This document shows positions 19,294 through 28,633 of a stretch of DNA of 64,000 bases, piece after piece. The stretch covers positions 3,720,001-3,784,000 of the forward strand of contig NZ_CP074149.1 in the NCBI RefSeq assembly GCF_019968765.1, in the 5' to 3' direction. Origin of the DNA: Enterobacter sp. JBIWA008. GTDB taxonomy: Bacteria; Pseudomonadota; Gammaproteobacteria; Enterobacterales; Enterobacteriaceae. Below the pieces are notes generated by a model. The model searched no databases. It was not told where the DNA came from and saw nothing but the letters and a program-made list of their open reading frames with translations. The position numbers and the translations under genes are program-made. How positions within the stretch are numbered: the first letter of the stretch is position 1; each line of letters starts with the position of its first letter.

Positions 19294-20625
19294 TTATTTC
19301 GGTTCTTCCAGAAGCATAATCAGAACTAAGCCAATCGCTGCGCAAATACCGAAATAAATAAAGACAGAATTAAAGCTGCCTGTTTTATCCAGCAGATACC
19401 CCGCCAGCATCGGTGAAACAAATCCGCCGAGATTACCGCCGCTATTGATAATTGATGCAGCAATCGGATAGGTTTTACTGTCCGCGACGGCCATGCCGTA
19501 AGCCGTAAAAGCGGGCCAGCCAATATTCAGACAAAGACCGACAAAAAATAGGCCGATGCAGACCGCTACAGTGCTTTGCGGAATATTCAGCATAATGACC
19601 ATCATTAAGACGGTGCTGACGGCGGTAAACATCATGGTCGGTTTGCGACGACGGCCGAGCAGCTTATCGGAGACGTAACCGCCAAAAATTGCCCCGATAA
19701 ATCCGCCAATGCACGGCATACTGGCGACCAGCCCCATGCTCATAAACGTAAAGCCTTTCTCTTTCACCAGATAGAGCGGGATCCAGGTCAACAGGCCGTA
19801 CAGCACGCTGACCATCATGAAATAGGCCAGGCAATCACCGAGAATATTCTTTGAGGTAAACAGGCCTTTAACCGTGCTTACCGGGGCTAAGTCCCGTACG
19901 CGGATCAGGCGATCCAGGCGCGTAAAGCCCGGTGAAATAACGATATTTTCCCGTCTGGCATCCGGCGTCTCCTGACCGGCGGAAATGGTCTCCAGCTCCG
20001 CTTTAGAGACGAAAGCACTCTCGGACGGCTTTGTACGCACCAGCAGATACCACAGGACGGCGATGACCAGCCCGGGGATCGCGAAGGAGAAAAAGACCCA
20101 GCGCCAGCCCCAGGTCATGGCGATCCACACCGCCAGCGGCGGCACGAGGATGGGCGCAAACATGGTGGCCGCGATGTAGACGCCCGTGGCCGTGGCCTTC
20201 TCCTTTGGCGGAAACCAGTTATTGATGGTGGAGGCCAGTCCGACGGGACACGGTCCCTCCGTTAACCCCAGCCCCAGACGAATGCACTTCAGCCCCAGAA
20301 CAGAGGTCGCCGTGCCCATCAGCCAGGTAAACGCGGAGAAGCCGAATATCGACAGTGCCACCATGCCGCGAATACCCTTTTTGGCGATAAAAAAGCCTGC
20401 CGGAATTTGGCTCAGGGCATACCCCAAAAAGAACATACTGGCAATGGCGCCAGCTTCGAAATTATTGATATGAAATTCGTCAATGATAAACGGCAATACC
20501 GCACCAATATTTGTTCTGTCGGCATAGTTAATGGCATAGACAATAAAAATTAATGCCAGCACAACGAAACGATAATTGGTTTTTTTTGTGTTTATGTAGG
20601 GGACAGCTTGTTCTATACGAGACAT
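19294..20625 (-). CDS. MFS transporter, ACS family (sugar-acid type)
   Basis: 443 residues with twelve predicted membrane segments. NYADRTNIGAVLPFI in helix 1 is the signature of the anion:cation symporter family (glucarate, galactonate, hexuronate and similar transporters). Two YGxxSDxxGRRR-like loops are partly present (GGYVSDKLLGRRRKP). It is the first gene of the operon, followed by the SDR and split transketolase, so it should import the unknown, probably anionic, carbohydrate. Regulation is probably by the divergent LysR gene. Confidence 0.87.
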   Translation of the reverse strand: MSRIEQAVPYINTKKTNYRFVVLALIFIVYAINYADRTNIGAVLPFIIDEFHINNFEAGAIASMFFLGYALSQIPAGFFIAKKGIRGMVALSIFGFSAFTWLMGTATSVLGLKCIRLGLGLTEGPCPVGLASTINNWFPPKEKATATGVYIAATMFAPILVPPLAVWIAMTWGWRWVFFSFAIPGLVIAVLWYLLVRTKPSESAFVSKAELETISAGQETPDARRENIVISPGFTRLDRLIRVRDLAPVSTVKGLFTSKNILGDCLAYFMMVSVLYGLLTWIPLYLVKEKGFTFMSMGLVASMPCIGGFIGAIFGGYVSDKLLGRRRKPTMMFTAVSTVLMMVIMLNIPQSTVAVCIGLFFVGLCLNIGWPAFTAYGMAVADSKTYPIAASIINSGGNLGGFVSPMLAGYLLDKTGSFNSVFIYFGICAAIGLVLIMLLEEPK

Positions 20626-20708
20626 ATTTTACCTCATCATTCGAACAACGTGAGTCGTTTTATTTTTATGTTCAACGTCAATATATCGGCTCACGAATGA
20701 AACGCCAT

Positions 20709-20729
20709 GCAATAAAACTCATTTATTGC
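20709..20729. promoter_or_regulatory. Candidate LysR operator for transketolase operon
   Basis: Perfect 8-5-8 palindrome GCAATAAA / TTTATTGC in the AT-rich 216-base gap between the divergent MFS and LysR genes. It contains a T-N11-A core. Confidence 0.5.
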
Positions 20730-20841
20730 TGAGATAAATTTTATTCGCGATACAGCTCAAAAAAAATAACATCGGGATAAAATTGCCCGCGGGTAGGCTC
20801 AATGTTATGTTTTTTATCAGTAATCATATAAGGAGTAGGCC

Positions 20842-21762
20842 ATGTCCGCGCCGGACCGCCAGACGTTATCTCTGCCCTCGCTCAGAAATCTACAGGCTTT
20901 CATCGCCGTCTCTAACGCATTGAGCATCCATCAGGCCGCTGAACAGCTCAACGTCACGCCCTCGGCGGTGAGCCATCAGATCGCGTCGCTGGAATCCTGG
21001 ATGGGCAAGAAATTGTTCATCCGCAGCGGCAAAGGCGTTCAGCTAACGCCGACGGGAGAAAAATATCTGCGGGAAGTCTCAGCGGCAATGAGCGCCATCG
21101 GCCGTGCCACCGATCAGATCGTCAAAGAGAAAGATAACGCCGTGCTTCGCGTGCACTCCTCGCCCACCTTCGGGTTGTCATGGCTGTTGCGTCGCCTGGG
21201 TAAGTTTCGCGCCGAGTATCCCGATATCACCATCAATCTCACCTGCTCGTATGAAAACCTGCAGTTCGCCAGAGACAATATCGACATTGATATCCGCCAC
21301 GGCATTCCGGACTGGGATGCCTATCGGGTGATGACCATTAAAAACGACACGCTGGTGGTGCTGGCCTCACCGGAGTATGCGGAAAAACATCCTATCGTCA
21401 CGCCCGCCGATCTACTACAACAGTCGCTCATCTCGTCCACCAGCACCCTGGTAAACTGGGAAAAATGGTTTGCCTGGCACAATATTGACCGACCGTGGCT
21501 GAACTTTAGCCTGAGCTTTGACCGCTCTTATATGAGCTTTGAAGCCGCGCGCATGGGGCTGGGGTTTATTCTGGAGAGTAAAATGATGGCAACCGATCAC
21601 CTGAAAGATGGCTCGCTGGTGCAGGTGCTGCCGGATGAGATGGGGATCGCCATCAACGCGCACCATCTGGTGATGCCGCACATGAACGAACGCGCGTGGA
21701 AGATCCAGCAGTTTGTCGAGTGGATGGACCGGGAGTTGCGATTGTCGGGGTATCACCTGTAG
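20842..21762 (+). CDS. LysR-family regulator (GcvA-like)
   Basis: 306 residues, preceded by AAGGAG. The N-terminal DNA-binding domain reads SLRNLQAFIAVSNALSIHQAAEQLNVTPSAVSHQIASLE. The effector domain has the LRVHSSPTFGLSWLLRRLGKF and IDIDIRHG segments typical of GcvA-type regulators. It faces away from the MFS-SDR-transketolase operon and is its likely regulator. The inducer is unknown. Its 3' end lies 18 bases from the convergent amidohydrolase gene. Confidence 0.87.
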   Translation: MSAPDRQTLSLPSLRNLQAFIAVSNALSIHQAAEQLNVTPSAVSHQIASLESWMGKKLFIRSGKGVQLTPTGEKYLREVSAAMSAIGRATDQIVKEKDNAVLRVHSSPTFGLSWLLRRLGKFRAEYPDITINLTCSYENLQFARDNIDIDIRHGIPDWDAYRVMTIKNDTLVVLASPEYAEKHPIVTPADLLQQSLISSTSTLVNWEKWFAWHNIDRPWLNFSLSFDRSYMSFEAARMGLGFILESKMMATDHLKDGSLVQVLPDEMGIAINAHHLVMPHMNERAWKIQQFVEWMDRELRLSGYHL

Positions 21763-21780
21763 CGATACCCCATCGTGGCG

Positions 21781-23160
21781 TCAGGCGACCGTGCCCCAGA
21801 CGAGATTCCCTTTGTGGAACGTCGCTGTGCGCGGAGAAATGCGCGCCACGGCCTCGGCGGAGCAGGAGGCGTCCACCAGCACAAAGCTGGCGTCGTCCTG
21901 CGCTTTCGGCCACACGCGTTCGCCCTTATCGTTCAGCGGCAGCACGTCGCCGGTGGCGATACCGAGCGCGCGGGAAAGCGTCTGCTCGTTGGGACGAATA
22001 TAGAGCTGCGCATAGAGATTCGCTTTCTCCAGCATGTCCCCCAGACCGTACGGCGACCAGTGGTCGATCACGCTGTCGGTCCCCGTCATCACAAATACTC
22101 CCTTCTCGCGCAGCTGCTTTAGCGGCATATGCAGCGTGCCAATCGGCACGGTGGAGGCGATGGTTACCTGCTGCGCCGCCATGCGGGTGGCAATCTCATC
22201 CACCTGCTGCTCGTTAAGCGTCGCCAGCGCGAAGGCGTGGCTGATGGTCAGCTTGCCCTTCAGCTCCGGCGTTTTTTCCACGGTTTCAACCATATAGTTC
22301 ACCGCCGCCACGCCCGCCGGGCTGGTCTCGTGCAGGTGAATGTCCACCCCTTTGCCGTAGTCCAGCGCAATCTGGAACATGGTGTCGAGGGACTTCTCCA
22401 TCGCGCCGTCGACGCTGGTTGGGTCCAGCCCGCCCACGTAGTGCGCCCCGGCCTGCATCGCCTCGCGCATCAGCTTTTCGGAATTCGACAGCAGCAGGCC
22501 GTGCTGCGGGAAGGCGACAATTTCGCAGTCAAAACCTGCGCCCCGGCGCGCCAGCACCGCCTGCAGATTTTCCAGGTTTTTCAGGCCAGAAACCGGCTCA
22601 ATGTTGCAGTGGCTGCGGGCGATGGTGGAGCCTTTCGACTGGATCAGATCGATCAGCTTTTCCGCGCGCTCCTGGGTGTAGGGCTGTAGCTCGGGCAGCA
22701 GCTTCTGCTCAAGACGGATCATATCCTGAATGGTGGTGCCTGCCGGGCGGTTGAGGGAGCGCCAAGGGCCGCCGTAAAAGGTTTTATCCAGGTGGATGTG
22801 CATGTCGCGCATCGCCGGAAGCATCAGCTTGTTGCCCGCATCATAGTGCGGCAGCGTGGCGTCGGCGTGGCTCTTGTTATCGCGCAGGGCGACGATCTTC
22901 CCGTCTTTAATCTCCAGCGTTTTCAGCTCGGTGCGGGTGCTCGTCGCCACGCTGCCGTCAAAATTGAACCCGGCCTCCAGCAGCACGTTGTCCAGATAGT
23001 AATGTTTCGCGGTGATGCTCATCGGTTTGCCCGTCTCGCAGGTTGGCTTCGCGGAGTCAGCAGCATACGCGACGGGGCCGGTCGCGCCAAACAGCGCGCA
23101 GGCGGTGACCATTTTGCCGCTCTGGCTGATAAACTCGCGGCGGCTTTTATTTTCACTCAT
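21781..23160 (-). CDS. Amidohydrolase (cytosine-deaminase-like) with Tat-type signal
   Basis: 459 residues from the ATG at 23160, which has AAGGAAG upstream and lies one base after the carbamate kinase stop. In-frame ATGs at 23175 and 23181 are alternatives. The N-terminus has a twin-arginine motif, SRREFIS, a hydrophobic stretch and AYA-AD as a possible cleavage site near residue 36, which would make it periplasmic. The metal-dependent amidohydrolase pattern is visible: HIHLDKTF near residue 125, a DIHLHET segment, ISHAF, and the catalytic Asp in TGTDSVIDHW. This is closest to the cytosine deaminase branch. In context it could open or deaminate an N-containing ring. The substrate is unknown. 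Confidence 0.85.
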   Translation of the reverse strand: MSENKSRREFISQSGKMVTACALFGATGPVAYAADSAKPTCETGKPMSITAKHYYLDNVLLEAGFNFDGSVATSTRTELKTLEIKDGKIVALRDNKSHADATLPHYDAGNKLMLPAMRDMHIHLDKTFYGGPWRSLNRPAGTTIQDMIRLEQKLLPELQPYTQERAEKLIDLIQSKGSTIARSHCNIEPVSGLKNLENLQAVLARRGAGFDCEIVAFPQHGLLLSNSEKLMREAMQAGAHYVGGLDPTSVDGAMEKSLDTMFQIALDYGKGVDIHLHETSPAGVAAVNYMVETVEKTPELKGKLTISHAFALATLNEQQVDEIATRMAAQQVTIASTVPIGTLHMPLKQLREKGVFVMTGTDSVIDHWSPYGLGDMLEKANLYAQLYIRPNEQTLSRALGIATGDVLPLNDKGERVWPKAQDDASFVLVDASCSAEAVARISPRTATFHKGNLVWGTVA

Positions 23161-23161
23161 C

Positions 23162-24118
23162 TTATCTTCCTTCATTAACAATATGGGTGCCGGTTTCTCC
23201 GCGCAGCGCGGCGGGCAGGCAGTCCGGCGAGGTGATGATTACGCGCCTGCCGCCGTGGTGTAAAAATTCCAGCGAGGCGACGATTTTGGGGAGCATGCTG
23301 CCCGCCGGGAAATGGCCTTCCTCCCTGTAGCGCGTCATCTGCGCCACGCTGACGGTGTCCAGCGCCTGCTGGTCGGGCTTGCCGAAGTTGACGCACACCT
23401 TTTCCACGCCGGTGGTGATCGCCAGCACGTCGGCACCGATCTCCCGCGCCAGCAGCGCGGTGGAGAGATCTTTATCAATCACCGCGTCGACGCTCTGGTA
23501 ATCCCCCTGCTCGTCGCGCACGACCGGGATCCCGCCGCCGCCCGCGCCGATCACCACGTATCCTTTTTGGGTGAGCGTCTTAATGGCATCCGCCTCGACA
23601 ATACGCCGCGGCTGCGGGGAGGCCACCACGCGCCGGTAGCCACGGCCTGAGTCCTCGACAAAATGCCAGTCCGGATGAGCCTGCTGCAGCTCATCGCGCT
23701 GCACCTCGCTGAAGAACGCACCAATAGGCTTCGTCGGATGCGTAAAACCGGGATCGTTTTTATCCACCTCTACCTGCGTGACGACCGTGACCGCTTTTTG
23801 CTCCCCGCGCGCGGCCAGACGATTGTTCAGCGCCTGCTGGATGAGGTAGCCAATGCCGCCCTGGGTATCCGCCACGCAGTTTGCCAGCGGGGTCAGGGGA
23901 AGCCCCTCCCGTTCGTGGGCGATTTCAGCCCGGCGCAGATCCAGCCCCACCTGGGGGCCGTTGCCGTGGGTGAGCACGATGTCATAGTCGGAGGCCAGCA
24001 TCTCCAGCACCGACTCTGCCACCGCTTTCACCGCCTGCGCCTGATGTTCAACCGACTGGCTGGCGTTGTCTTTGATAATGCTGTTGCCGCCGATGGCGAC
24101 GACCATAAGCTCTTTCAT
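23162..24118 (-). CDS. arcC: Carbamate kinase
   Basis: 318 residues, normal for carbamate kinases. Motifs include VVAIGGNSI at the start, LTHGNGPQVG near residue 49, FVEDSGRGYRRVVASPQP near 152, VIGAGGGGIPV near 190 and VDAVIDKDLSTALLA near 212. It converts carbamoyl phosphate and ADP to ATP, ammonia and carbon dioxide. Its start overlaps the permease gene by four bases. Next to FdrA and the DUF1116 protein it should recover ATP from carbamoyl phosphate made by them, as the AllK-type kinase does in E. coli oxamate metabolism. Confidence 0.92.
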   Translation of the reverse strand: MKELMVVAIGGNSIIKDNASQSVEHQAQAVKAVAESVLEMLASDYDIVLTHGNGPQVGLDLRRAEIAHEREGLPLTPLANCVADTQGGIGYLIQQALNNRLAARGEQKAVTVVTQVEVDKNDPGFTHPTKPIGAFFSEVQRDELQQAHPDWHFVEDSGRGYRRVVASPQPRRIVEADAIKTLTQKGYVVIGAGGGGIPVVRDEQGDYQSVDAVIDKDLSTALLAREIGADVLAITTGVEKVCVNFGKPDQQALDTVSVAQMTRYREEGHFPAGSMLPKIVASLEFLHHGGRRVIITSPDCLPAALRGETGTHIVNEGR

Positions 24119-25665
24119 ACGTGTTCCTTCGCAACAGTAATTTCAGCGCTCGCCGCTTCCCGGCTGTCGAGAACATGCTTCACCACAAACATGCCGCCCA
24201 TCATCAGGTAGGCCGTAACGAACATCAGCGAGCTGCCTTCGGCAAAGCCCACCACCGGCGCGTGGATCACCCCAAACAGCGCCAGCAGCGCCCCACCCGC
24301 GGCCGCAACGGCCCCGCGCAACGGCTTGTTGATGATGGCGAAGATGGCGATACAGCCCCACAGCATGCTGGCGAGCGGTGCGCCGTTGCCGAGATGCATC
24401 AGGCCTTCATAGTAGATCCCCTTGCTGTGCAGCACGTCGGTGCCGATTTTGGCCGCGCTGGTGCCCGCCGCGCCCATCACGCTGTTCATCATGGTCAGCG
24501 CCCAGTTGGCGATCCACGGGAACAGGCAGATGAAGATCACAGGCACCTCCACTTTGGGCGTTTCCCTCACCACCTGGTTGGCCGTCACGACGCCGATAAA
24601 CACCAGAATCGGCACGATGGCGGTCATCGGTATGATGGCGAGCATAAACGCCCCCAGCCCGAACAGCGGCACGATGAACATGGTCACGCCGGAGGCCAGC
24701 GTATAGCCAATACTGGCCCCCATCGCTTTCCAGCCAGGATGGCCGACGTAGACCGTCACCGGGAACGGGTTCCCCATCAGGCAGCCGAGCATCGACGCCA
24801 GACCGTTCGCCAGCATCACCTTGCGGGTCGGGTACGCATCCCCCGCCGCGTGGGCGCTTTCAATGTTCTCCAGGTCAAAAATGTAGTTTGCCAGCCCCAG
24901 CGGCACGGCAGACGCCAGGTACGGCAGCGCGTGCGGCAATCCCTGCATGAAGCTGTCCACGTGCACTTCCGGCGGGTTAAAGCCGAAGGATGTCATGGAT
25001 GCTTTAATCGCTTCCGGGCTTTGCAGGCCGGAGATCCACGCCAGCGCCGTACCGGCAATCAACAGCAGCAGGCCGGTCGGGATACGGGCGAAAATCGGCT
25101 TCTTTCCGAACCAGTTGATGAAGATCAGCAGCAGGACGATGAACGACACGGTCGGCGCTTCGAACGCCTGCAGCATCGGGTTCATCGCCAGCAGCAGCAG
25201 ACCCAAACCGGAGAGGCACGACAGCAGCACGGTACGCGGGATCATCTTGCGGATGGTTTCCCCTAAAAACGAACCGCCCGCCAGGATCATCGCCTCAACA
25301 AAGCACCACACCAGGCCAATCTGGATCGCGAAGTCCGCATCGCCGGTCTGCTGATACACCGGCATCAGGACCAGGAAGGTCACGGTAAAAATCGACGGCG
25401 CGCTCGGGCCGGACGGCAGCGCGGTGACGTCCGTGCGCCCGGTCTGGCGCGCCATCTGCATGCCGAACCAGGCGTAGCAAATACTCGCGACCAGCACCGC
25501 CAGCCCGAAGGCCGGCGCGATGCGTCCATAAACAATCTCCTTCGGGATGCCGACGACAAAAATGAGCAGCCCCATCATGGTCAGCAAATTGGTCAGGTTG
25601 TTGGTCATCAACCCGAAATAGGCCGCCCAGTCACCTCTTTTCCACTCCAGTTTCATGTTTTTCAT
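24115..25665 (-). CDS. Purine/xanthine-type permease (NCS2-like)
   Basis: 516 residues with 12-14 hydrophobic segments. The opening WKRGDWAAYFGLMTNNLTNLLTMMGLL and the TALPSGPSAPSIFTVTFLVL segment are typical of an NCS2/AzgA-like subgroup found next to amidohydrolases. It lies inside the fdrA-type operon, 11 bases after the DUF1116 gene, and overlaps the kinase gene by four bases. It probably imports the N-heterocycle or the product of the exported amidohydrolase. The substrate cannot be read from the sequence. Confidence 0.82.
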   Translation of the reverse strand: MKNMKLEWKRGDWAAYFGLMTNNLTNLLTMMGLLIFVVGIPKEIVYGRIAPAFGLAVLVASICYAWFGMQMARQTGRTDVTALPSGPSAPSIFTVTFLVLMPVYQQTGDADFAIQIGLVWCFVEAMILAGGSFLGETIRKMIPRTVLLSCLSGLGLLLLAMNPMLQAFEAPTVSFIVLLLIFINWFGKKPIFARIPTGLLLLIAGTALAWISGLQSPEAIKASMTSFGFNPPEVHVDSFMQGLPHALPYLASAVPLGLANYIFDLENIESAHAAGDAYPTRKVMLANGLASMLGCLMGNPFPVTVYVGHPGWKAMGASIGYTLASGVTMFIVPLFGLGAFMLAIIPMTAIVPILVFIGVVTANQVVRETPKVEVPVIFICLFPWIANWALTMMNSVMGAAGTSAAKIGTDVLHSKGIYYEGLMHLGNGAPLASMLWGCIAIFAIINKPLRGAVAAAGGALLALFGVIHAPVVGFAEGSSLMFVTAYLMMGGMFVVKHVLDSREAASAEITVAKEHV

Positions 25666-25676
25666 GGATGCTTGCC

Positions 25677-27092
25677 TTATAAAAAGTAGCGATCGCGGAA
25701 GGTCAACAGCGCCTTTTCAAAACAGCTAAACGGCGGGTGAACGATGCCCGCCCCAATCATGCCGATGCCCGCGTCTTTATGGGCAATGGCGGTGTTAATC
25801 ACAGGCAGAATGCCGCTGCCCGCGACTTTGGTAATGTCGATAGCGGTCGGAATGCCCATAAACGAGAGCAGCGGAATGGTAACGTTCGGGTTTTCACCGA
25901 GGGTGATTTCGCGCATCTGACGGGAGAAGTCGATGGCTTCATCAACCGTCCCGCCCACCAGGGCGACAATCGCCGGGGCCGTCGCCATCGCAAAGCCGCC
26001 GATGCCGTAGGTTTCGGTGATGGCGCTGTCGCCGATATCCAGCCCGGAGTCTTCCGGCTTATAGCCCGCGAACATCGGGCCGATCACCTGCTGCGCCGGG
26101 CCGGTGAACCACTGCCCCGGCAGGCCGGAAACGCGCAGGCCAAACTCGTAGCCGTTACGCGCCATGGTGGTGACGACGGTGCTGTACTCAATGCCGTGAG
26201 CGGCGTCCAGCGCGGCCTTACACATCGCCATCCACGTCGGGCCGGAGAAGTAGTCGCTGCTGGCGACAAACTCGAACACCTCGCGCTGCTGCTCCACCGG
26301 ATAGCCCGCCTGAATTAGCCCCGGCGTCAGCGCCTGGATCAGCAGCGTGGTGCCAGCGTTGTTGCGGTTGTGGCACTCGTCGCCCATGTGCAGCGCCTGG
26401 GCCAGCATCAGGCGCAGGTCGATTTCGCCGATAATCTTCATCGCGTCGCGCAGCATCGGGCCGAGCACGTCGCGCATCCAGTTCAGGCGGTCGATCACGC
26501 TCTGGTCGTTGGCCCCCATGCGCAGGATCTTCGCCATCTGCTCGCTGAGGTTGGTGAACGCGCGGTTGCCGTAGGTTTTGTTTTCAACGATGTGCATAAA
26601 CATCGACGCGGAGGTGACGCCCGCCATCGAGCCCACGCAGTCGTGCTCGTGGCACGGCGAGAAGGTGATGTCGCCTGAAGCCGCCAGCCTGGCCGCGTCC
26701 TCCAGATCCGTCGCCAGCCCTTCAAATACCAGCGCCCCGGTGACCGCGCCCTTCATCGCCCCGCACATGTTCTCCCAGGAGACGGGCGGACCGGCGTGCA
26801 GAATAGTGGTGCGGGTCATGCCCGGCACAACGTTAATGGCCTGGTCATAGCCCACCAGCACCGGATGGGACTGAATGATGCGCTCAAGGGCGATGTGGTT
26901 AGCGGCGGCGATTTTCTCCGCCAGCGGTTTTTCCGCCAGCTGGTCAAGCGCTTCAACGACCTGCATATTGCCCTGCCCCGGCGGCGTCCAGTCGAGCTGG
27001 GTCACGGGAACGTGCTGTTTTTTGAGATCGTCGCTGAACATCGCAATGCCGACGTTAATCACGTTCAGCGGCTGGTTGAATAAGGTCGTCAT
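25677..27092 (-). CDS. DUF1116 protein, YlbE/AllG-like
   Basis: 471 residues from the ATG at 27092, whose first base is shared with the stop of fdrA (TAATG coupling). The long frame back to 27191 lies inside fdrA and is not used. The protein matches the DUF1116 family, with segments such as WTPPGQGNMQ, HAGPPVSWENMCGAMKGAV and FSPCHEHDCVGSMAGVTS. In E. coli, YlbE (AllG) with FdrA (AllF) and YlbF (AllH) makes up oxamate carbamoyltransferase. No DUF2877 (YlbF) gene is present here, so the complex would have a different composition. Confidence 0.87.
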   Translation of the reverse strand: MTTLFNQPLNVINVGIAMFSDDLKKQHVPVTQLDWTPPGQGNMQVVEALDQLAEKPLAEKIAAANHIALERIIQSHPVLVGYDQAINVVPGMTRTTILHAGPPVSWENMCGAMKGAVTGALVFEGLATDLEDAARLAASGDITFSPCHEHDCVGSMAGVTSASMFMHIVENKTYGNRAFTNLSEQMAKILRMGANDQSVIDRLNWMRDVLGPMLRDAMKIIGEIDLRLMLAQALHMGDECHNRNNAGTTLLIQALTPGLIQAGYPVEQQREVFEFVASSDYFSGPTWMAMCKAALDAAHGIEYSTVVTTMARNGYEFGLRVSGLPGQWFTGPAQQVIGPMFAGYKPEDSGLDIGDSAITETYGIGGFAMATAPAIVALVGGTVDEAIDFSRQMREITLGENPNVTIPLLSFMGIPTAIDITKVAGSGILPVINTAIAHKDAGIGMIGAGIVHPPFSCFEKALLTFRDRYFL

Positions 27093-28633
27093 TATGCTTT
27101 CTCCCCTTTGCAAACAAATTCGCGTGCAAGTAATCCGGTGTTGGTACTGCTGCTGGCCCAGATGACGCCTGCGTCGGTCAGCAGCTGGCACTGCTGTGCC
27201 AGCGACTGCGGATCCTGGTCGGTGCCGAGCACGTAGCCGAGGATCTCCAGCGGACGGTTATCGGCCTTCGCGATCGCCTGCGCCTCTTTGATAGCGTCGA
27301 TCATCACGCCGACCGGATCCTCGTGCGCGCCGAAGCCCAGCACGAAGTCCATCACGATGACGCCTACCTCCGGATCGCGCGCCTCCTGCAGCAGTCGGCT
27401 GATGCGGTTGGTCGGGTCGATCATCGGGTGCGGCTTGCCGTTGGTGAAATCGTCATCGCCAAAGTCGAGGAAGGTGTGGGCTTTACTGACGCTGATGTCG
27501 CTCAGGCGCTTAGCCGGATCCGGCTGGATGTTGCTGTAAACGTCGTCGAATTTCGCAAGCGCCGCGAACATCGCCTCGTCGCACAGGGTGCCGCCGCAGA
27601 ACAGGCCGCGAATGTACTTCTGCTGCAGGGCCAGGCGGGCGCGCACCTCTTCAATCAAAGGCCAGTTGAGCGGGTGCAGATCGAGGGACGCTTTTTTGAT
27701 GCCGGTGAGCAGGACCGCCTTCAGGGCCGCCTCTTTGGTGCCGCGCGCGAACTGCAGTCCGTCCTCATCGGCAGGCGGTTCATTGCGACCGAGGAAGCAC
27801 GCGATCACAGGCTTGCGGCAGGCGCGCGCCCGGGCCAGCACTTTTTCGGCCACGGCTGGCGCTGGCGGCTTGGAGATCAGCGCAATCACCTCTGTACCCT
27901 CGTCGGCTTCCAGCATGTCGATGGCGTCGAGCATCATCAGGCCGCCGATTTTCTCGCTGAGATCGCGCCCGCCGGTGCCAATCAGCTGCGACACGCCGCC
28001 GCCGAATTCGTGAATGCGCACGCTCAGCTCCTGGCTGCCGGTGCCGGATGCGCCGACGATGCCAATCGATCCGCGGCGCACCGCGTTGGCGAAGCACAAT
28101 CCCGCGCCGTTGATAATGGCGGTGCCGCAGTCCGGCCCCATCATCAGCAGTCCTTTCTGATGCGCAAGCTGCTTCAGCTCCAGCTCGTCGTCGAGCGAGA
28201 CGTTATCGGAAAACAGCATCACGTTAAGATCGTTTTCCAGCGCCTGGCGCGCTTCGCGGGCGGCGAAGGTGCCGTTGACGGAAATCACCGCCAGGTTACT
28301 GTCCGGGCGATGGGTTTTAGCGCTGGCAATCGTCGCGTAGCGCGCTTCATGAGAGCCCGCGCTCTCTTTACGCGCGAACAGCGCTTCGATGGCCGCCAGC
28401 GTTTCATCATTCGCCGCGTCGCCTTTAATAACGATCATCAGATCGCCGTTTTTGGCCTCATTTAATTCCGGCGTTAATAGCCCGAGGTTTTTTAATACGC
28501 CTTTGTTCATTTCCGTCGCCATCGCGACAAACGCCTGCTCGACGCCCGGCAGTTTATTGGCTTTGGTGGAAACGGACATTAATGAGACGGAGTCAAAATA
28601 AGTGTTCTTTTTTATGACGATTTTCGTGGGCAT
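27092..28633 (-). CDS. fdrA: FdrA-family protein (AllF-like, succinyl-CoA-synthetase-like)
   Basis: 513 residues from the ATG at 28633 (AGGAG upstream). The opening KIVIKKNTYFDSVSLMSVSTKANKLPGVEQAFVAMATEMNK is diagnostic of FdrA. The middle carries a succinyl-CoA-synthetase-alpha-like domain (GSIGIVGASGTGSQELSVRIHEFGGGVSQLIGTGGRDLS), and the C-terminal part resembles a ligase-CoA domain. In E. coli its homologue is a subunit of oxamate carbamoyltransferase, which transfers a carbamoyl group to phosphate. Here it leads the catalytic genes of the operon, coupled to the DUF1116 gene. Confidence 0.9.
   Translation of the reverse strand: MPTKIVIKKNTYFDSVSLMSVSTKANKLPGVEQAFVAMATEMNKGVLKNLGLLTPELNEAKNGDLMIVIKGDAANDETLAAIEALFARKESAGSHEARYATIASAKTHRPDSNLAVISVNGTFAAREARQALENDLNVMLFSDNVSLDDELELKQLAHQKGLLMMGPDCGTAIINGAGLCFANAVRRGSIGIVGASGTGSQELSVRIHEFGGGVSQLIGTGGRDLSEKIGGLMMLDAIDMLEADEGTEVIALISKPPAPAVAEKVLARARACRKPVIACFLGRNEPPADEDGLQFARGTKEAALKAVLLTGIKKASLDLHPLNWPLIEEVRARLALQQKYIRGLFCGGTLCDEAMFAALAKFDDVYSNIQPDPAKRLSDISVSKAHTFLDFGDDDFTNGKPHPMIDPTNRISRLLQEARDPEVGVIVMDFVLGFGAHEDPVGVMIDAIKEAQAIAKADNRPLEILGYVLGTDQDPQSLAQQCQLLTDAGVIWASSSTNTGLLAREFVCKGEKA

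Noticed and set aside
24121-25266. 381-codon plus-strand frame over the permease
   Set aside because: A His/Arg/Gln-rich antisense product with no motifs. The permease frame has membrane helices and coupled neighbours.
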